From: Linum tenue
Taxonomy: Eukaryota; Streptophyta; Magnoliopsida; Malpighiales; Linaceae
Length of the DNA stretch: 64,000 bases
NCBI GenBank assembly: GCA_946122785.1
Contig: CAMGYJ010000004.1
Location: forward strand, 9,074,150 to 9,138,149
Direction: 5' to 3'
Of this stretch, positions 59,060 through 64,000 are shown in pieces. The notes beneath the pieces are model-generated. The model was not told the origin of the DNA and did no database searches. It saw only the letters and a program-made list of their open reading frames with translations. The stretch's first letter is position 1, and each line of letters opens with the position of its first letter. A program made the translations under genes and the position numbers.

Positions 59060-61275
59060 ATGATCTTTTTGTGGACATGTGCGAACATCATGTCCTTCAT
59101 TAGTGCAATGACTACAACGTCATTTGGTTGGCTGGGTTGATGATTCACTCTTACGTCCTTTTGTTTTCACAACATGGGGATCTTTAATCCTAATACTTGG
59201 TATTCTTTCTGCTGTTTTCTCCATGGGTTCCAATCCGCCATTCTTTCGCCAAATTTCCTCGGCCAACACACTCAACCTTTCGATTTCCTGCTTCACCAGC
59301 TTGTATCCTTCCTCCGTTTTTTATGCATACCGACACAGCTTGCCAAAGCTTCCATTTAAATTACCAGATCTCACCATAGCATGTAACTCTTCATTTTGAA
59401 GCTCTGGGTGGACTGATTGCACATGACACTCTTTCTTAGCATCCTTGGACCATCGTTTCACCACCAAAGAAGATGGAACAACTGACATGTTATTAACTTT
59501 CATCACAAAAAAACAATGACTGCATGGAATGCCTTTGCTCTCGAGAAGCTGACAAGAACACTCGATTCTCCTATCTGCTGGGTAGTAAACCACAATCCAA
59601 GAAGCATTAATGTTCGAATATTTGCTCACCTCATAAATGTGCTTCTCCCCATTCACCCTAGTCGACACACAATATAGCAATGGCTCCTCCTTAATCCTCT
59701 TCCGCACTTTAAAGAACATTTTGCGAGTATAAATTCTACCAAAATGTTCCTCAATACTCCGAAGATGTGTATCGCACACAGGGAAGGTATCAACACTCAC
59801 AAAATCCTCCTTTGCCTCCTTGTTTCTCAACCTTCGTAGACCTCTATCGACTTGTACGAATAACTCATACAATTTCAATTTCCTATCCAAAAAACGATTC
59901 AAATAAGAGTTCATCCCTTCAACGCGTTGTGAACTCTTCATTCCAGCAGTGAACGTGCCAGAGAAAAATGCTTGAGCCCATTTATGTTGCTTCTCATACA
60001 ATTCAGACAACCATTCATTGCTACCTAACTGGAACTCTTCCATACCTTTCCTCCATACCTCCTCAAATTCATCAACCGAGTCAATCCGTTTTAACAATCT
60101 GTCAAATACTTTCAGAAACTCCTTTGGACTAACATTCGATTCTGCATTCCTTCTCAAGTGCCAGCAACAAATCCTATGAGCAGCACCAGGGATCAACTCC
60201 TTAATGGCCCTCTTCATTGACATACACCCATCGGTAATCACAACACTTGGGTGCTTACCTTTCATACACAAGAGAAAAGTTTTAATTACCCAATTGTAGC
60301 TCTCTACAGTTTCGTTGGGTAACAAAGCACACCCAAACACTGTAGTTGCGTGATGGTGATTCACCCCAACAAATACGACAAGAGGCATCTTGTATGCGTT
60401 TGGCTTATAAGTTGAATCAAAAACTAACACATCACCAAAGCAAGAGTAATCAAACCGGCAGGTGGAGACGGCCCAAAACAAATGTTTTAGTCTGCTATCC
60501 TCATCGAGTGTGAACTTGCAGAAGAGTTCTGAATCAATTTCATACTTAGCACGTAAGTATGCTAATGCAGACTCTGCATCACTATGCACTTCAAAATTCT
60601 TACCTCCATCCACGAAATTGTACAAATCCTTGAGAGTAAAACCGACGTTGTCATAGCCACCTACTTCATTTACCCTCAAATCCATTATCTGACTCGGTTT
60701 CACACCCACCCCTCGCAGTGACTCTACTTGTGCCTTATCACCCTCCTTCAGTGACCGATTAGACCTTAAGAACTGCACTTGTTCAGGTCCAACTCTATCA
60801 TGATTATGCTCGGAAACAAACTCCTCTACCTTGTACTTCCCATCTTTTTTATCAAATTTCACCTTGAACGAAGCAAGACATCCGAATCTAGTCACCGCCT
60901 TTGCTTCCCTCTTCCTATTTTCTCTATTCGCATTTTCTTCAGTTCTGACTCCTTCTTTACAACAAACCCATTTTCGTGATGTCCATTTCCCATATTTGTT
61001 AACCTTTCTGTCCCTTTTTCTGACACCAAACCCCATATACTTGCTGTAATTGTTGTAAAAGTTTTCAGCTTCATCAACAGAATCAAGTGTTACCTCCTTC
61101 AAATCATGAAACCCCCAATCCTCTATGTTTCCAGGAACATTAACGTTCAAGAGCGACATCCCCGTATTTTCACAGGAATGAACAGTACTTTGACTTTGGG
61201 CAGCTGTATCAACATTCTCAGTAAGTATGTCATTCTGAATATCATTTCCATGAGCTAAAGAGACTTCTTCTGATC
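59060..61275 (-). pseudogene. FAR1-related sequence (MULE-transposase-derived), with two in-frame stops near the C-terminus
   Basis: FHY3/FAR1-family protein, either a domesticated transcription factor or a Mutator-like transposase. The long frame 59,321-61,159 gives 612 aa: FAR1 DNA-binding domain (about 25-115, WVCCKEG to EHNHD), MULE transposase domain (about 225-330, FDSTYK and TDGC as the first two acidic residues, CWHLRRN, then VEGMNSY), and a SWIM zinc finger CSC...CSH near 545. The frame stays open upstream of MSLLNVN to an acceptor at 61,276, so the true start lies in an earlier exon I could not place. After TAA at 59,321 the same frame continues 65 codons (KTEEGYKLVKQEIERL, IKDPHVVKTKGRKSES), meets TGA, then encodes a zinc knuckle CSHCTNEGHDVRTC. 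Either a recent pseudogene or a shortened protein. Confidence 0.85.
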
Positions 61276-64000
61276 CTGCATACCAAATTCACTTATAACT
61301 TCACTTCAAAACAATAATGTAATCCTGATATATTGTATAGAGATGCACACCTTCCATTCAGGTTGCACTGTGTTCACTTTATCGCCTAGCCTCTCTATTT
61401 CAAACAAACCTTCAAGGATAAACACTACCCTTACCACCTGTCAAAGATTACAAAAACGTCATATGAACCGTCATTACCAAGCTTACAAATTGATAGGCTA
61501 CTTCATAGAAAAGTATTGCATCCCTAGCAGCACAATACAATTGATTTGAGTTTTGGAGATGACCAGCAAATATCCTCAAACATGATTGAACAACCATTAG
61601 ATAAAAAAGCCTAGATACTCCAACTGCAAGAATGACTCCATGTTTCTGCCTCTCAGGGAACTAACATGCATTACCTACCCAGGAATAACACTACTGACCG
61701 CTCCTGATTCATTCAACTTCTCCAATCACTACTACTCTTCTATACTACTTGGAAGTGGAAATCACATCTAGACGTCCCTTAGTTTCTTTCCAACAGGGTT
61801 TGATGGAAGGTTATCATGACTAAAAAACGTGAAGATTCTTGGTAATGAAAGCAATTATGAGATTTTGTCACTAACATCAAGCATATTAGCATCTCTACTT
61901 GTCCTCTCGTCTCTCAAACTCATGGACTTCAACAAACTATCGGGATCAACTTAACTAGTAGGTTTATGCGGAATCACTTGTCTCCTTCAGTTCAAGGGTT
62001 TAATGGACTTCAGCAAAATCTATGAATCATCATAAACATCACGTTGGTAGGTAGTTCATCCTGGTTAAATGGTCTACATAAGCCTGAAGATTCCAGGTTT
62101 CAAATTCGGATTCGTTAGGCAAAGTGACATTTTCTGTTCATTGCCATAAGCTATGTATAACGAAGGAAAGCCACAGCTTTGAAAACTCTATTACAGTACT
62201 GAAAACAAAATAGAAATGCATCATCTAACTTCATGCACTAGAAATCCCATGTTTTATATAATTGTTAGTCAACATCGAATCTATCAAGGAGCTGCAAATC
62301 CTTCCCTGCAACTCAAGATAGAAAATGTAGCCGTCTTTGGTCAGGAAGGTCCAATCATTGATTAATCAAATTGAAAAATATCTTGCCTTCAGATTTAGCA
62401 TATGAGATTAAGACAAGCAAAGCAGAAAGGGTGTTCATGTATCGTAATCGATCAACTGCCTCAAACCCCTAGGCAAGTAAGATTCAGTTCTTTGAACATG
62501 TTTCACTAATCACAACCATATCCGTCATTTAGTCAAAACACACTCACCCATTTAACAACTGTTTACCACTAAACTCAGGTGAGGATTTCTAGCATAAACT
62601 TACATACAAAACATTAACAATGACAAACACAGTGAGACTTCATTACCAAAGATGGAGTTCAGTAAAGTGCTTACCGTGGAATGTGGTTGGATCAGTCAAA
62701 TTGGCGATAGAAACCTCCAAGCTTTCCGAGTAAAGGTCCTTGGTGTCTCCAACTCGGCTGTGTATGCTTAATGTCCCACCGAGTCACCAACGACACCAAC
62801 CCAACCGAGATATTTCCTTCCTAGCTACGGCGCAATCCGCTGCCTGTCTCCCACAAAGTAAAGTATCTCCCTCCCTCTTCCTCTACGGCAAGCAAAGAAG
62901 ACCAGAAATCAGTTGCCAAATTAAAACCCCAATTATAGGGATCCTAGTGTTGGAGGAATGACTTGCTGCAATTTCACTAATAAAGATTAAAAAGACCAAT
63001 TACCAAAACCAAACCAAACAACATTATCAGGTACTGGAATCAGAATGTGAAAAACACCAACCAGAAAGGGGAATAGCATACAGGCAAAACTGAGAAGTTG
63101 TTAGCCAACAGAAGATAAAGGAGGAAAGAACAGCACATAAGCAGAACAGGGACACAGCAACCAATTCCCTGCTGCCCGGTTAACACAAGGAAAGCGAAAA
63201 ATATTGCAAAACAATGCTCCATTGCAGAATCCATGACATTACAGTTCAGAGGCAAAATGAAACTTAGCCAAATTCGGCAACAAAACGAATCAAATCATTG
63301 TTTCAAGGATGATGATGGACGGTGTTTGTTCTCCATTAAACTTTTTATCACCTAAAATTAACTTCAAAATAGATCAAACAAAATGTATTAAGCTACATCT
63401 TATAAATTTATTATCGAGCCCGCTGTTTCATTCATCTCGTTCGTCATGCTAAGAGGAGTAAGAGTGCAAAGAGAATGAATGATGTATGACTTTTGTAGAG
63501 GCCACCCTACCTACTTCGGTTTGACTTTGTGTTATAACACTAATCACTTCATTATTTGCTCTTTCTAACACACACCCGGAAACAAACATTCAGAATATAG
63601 ATGAACTTCATTATACAGCCTTTGTCACCGACTCGAGAAAGTCGATTTGGACTCGCGTGGGGTTCTACATAATCTCAAAAGTGTGTGAAGGAGAATTCCA
63701 AGAACTGGATGGAAGATACCAATATAACAGCAGTATGAACTAATTATACATTTATTGTCGTGCAGTGATTTCAACCAACCATGTAAGAAAACAAACTAAG
63801 AGAAATGAGAAAACGCTATCAGAAAGAAGCTCTATCCTTTTAAGTTGCATACCAAGTCCTCTCAGACTTGGAAAGAGACCAACTTTCACAAAGAAAAAAC
63901 TGAACCCGGCAACAAGCATTTAGGATGGTATAAAATTGCTCTATAATGCACCAAAGAGCATATAATGTCGATGATTCTCATAACAGATACGCGATTCACA
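61276..64000. other. Upstream region of the FAR1-like gene
   Basis: Should contain the missing 5' exon(s): a good minus-strand donor (GTAAGCAC after CATTCCACG) occurs at 62,674, possibly the end of a leader exon. Short ORFs such as the hydrophobic one at 63,040-63,255 have no support. No repeats with clear ends seen. Confidence 0.4.

Noticed and set aside
63040..63255. Hydrophobic 71-codon ORF
   Set aside because: No family pattern, no splice or promoter context; likely chance.

Overview
This window reads as nuclear DNA of a flowering plant, most likely a eudicot. Genes are split by many GT-AG introns, spacers are AT-rich, and the families include plant AMT2-type ammonium transporters, CIPK kinases, FAR1-related sequences and Copia/Sirevirus retroelements. 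I cannot name the species. Exon limits below come from reading splice signals and codon phase by eye; phase closes at every junction given for the main genes.

Left part (1-8 kb): DNMT2 (tRNA-C38 methyltransferase, minus, cut by the window start), a 2.2-kb Mutator-like non-autonomous element with a hAT element inside it, and an intact three-exon AMT2-subfamily ammonium transporter (minus). From 9.5 to 25 kb there is almost only transposon: a small hAT element, then a Mutator-like element with roughly 330-bp terminal inverted repeats, split by a 10.9-kb Sirevirus-type Copia element with an envelope-position ORF. That Copia element is itself split in gag by a 1.38-kb solo LTR. A 745-bp foldback Mutator-like MITE follows.

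Middle (25-45 kb): an intron-less CIPK gene with a long leader (plus) converges on a three-exon SLX1-like GIY-YIG endonuclease gene (minus). The SLX1 upstream region is occupied by a 1.04-kb Mutator-like element and a 5.0-kb degenerate Copia element. Next come a decayed Copia pol fragment, a small two-exon membrane-anchored plant protein gene (minus) and a ten-exon EngB-type GTPase gene (minus).

Right part (45-64 kb): broken gene pieces (a kinase fragment, a methyltransferase fragment, one cysteine-synthase exon), a hAT element and a long AT-rich spacer. Then an eight-exon ULP1/C48 protease-like gene (plus) faces a FAR1-related MULE-transposase-like gene (minus).

The most unusual items are this last pair (protease-like gene with Ala where the catalytic Cys is expected; FAR1-like gene with two in-frame stops before a preserved zinc knuckle), the four-component nested transposon stack, a Leu-to-Gln change in the CIPK catalytic loop, and SUMO-interaction-like motifs at the SLX1 C-terminus. 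I found no CRISPR array, rRNA or convincing tRNA, and nothing I could defend as a wholly new system.
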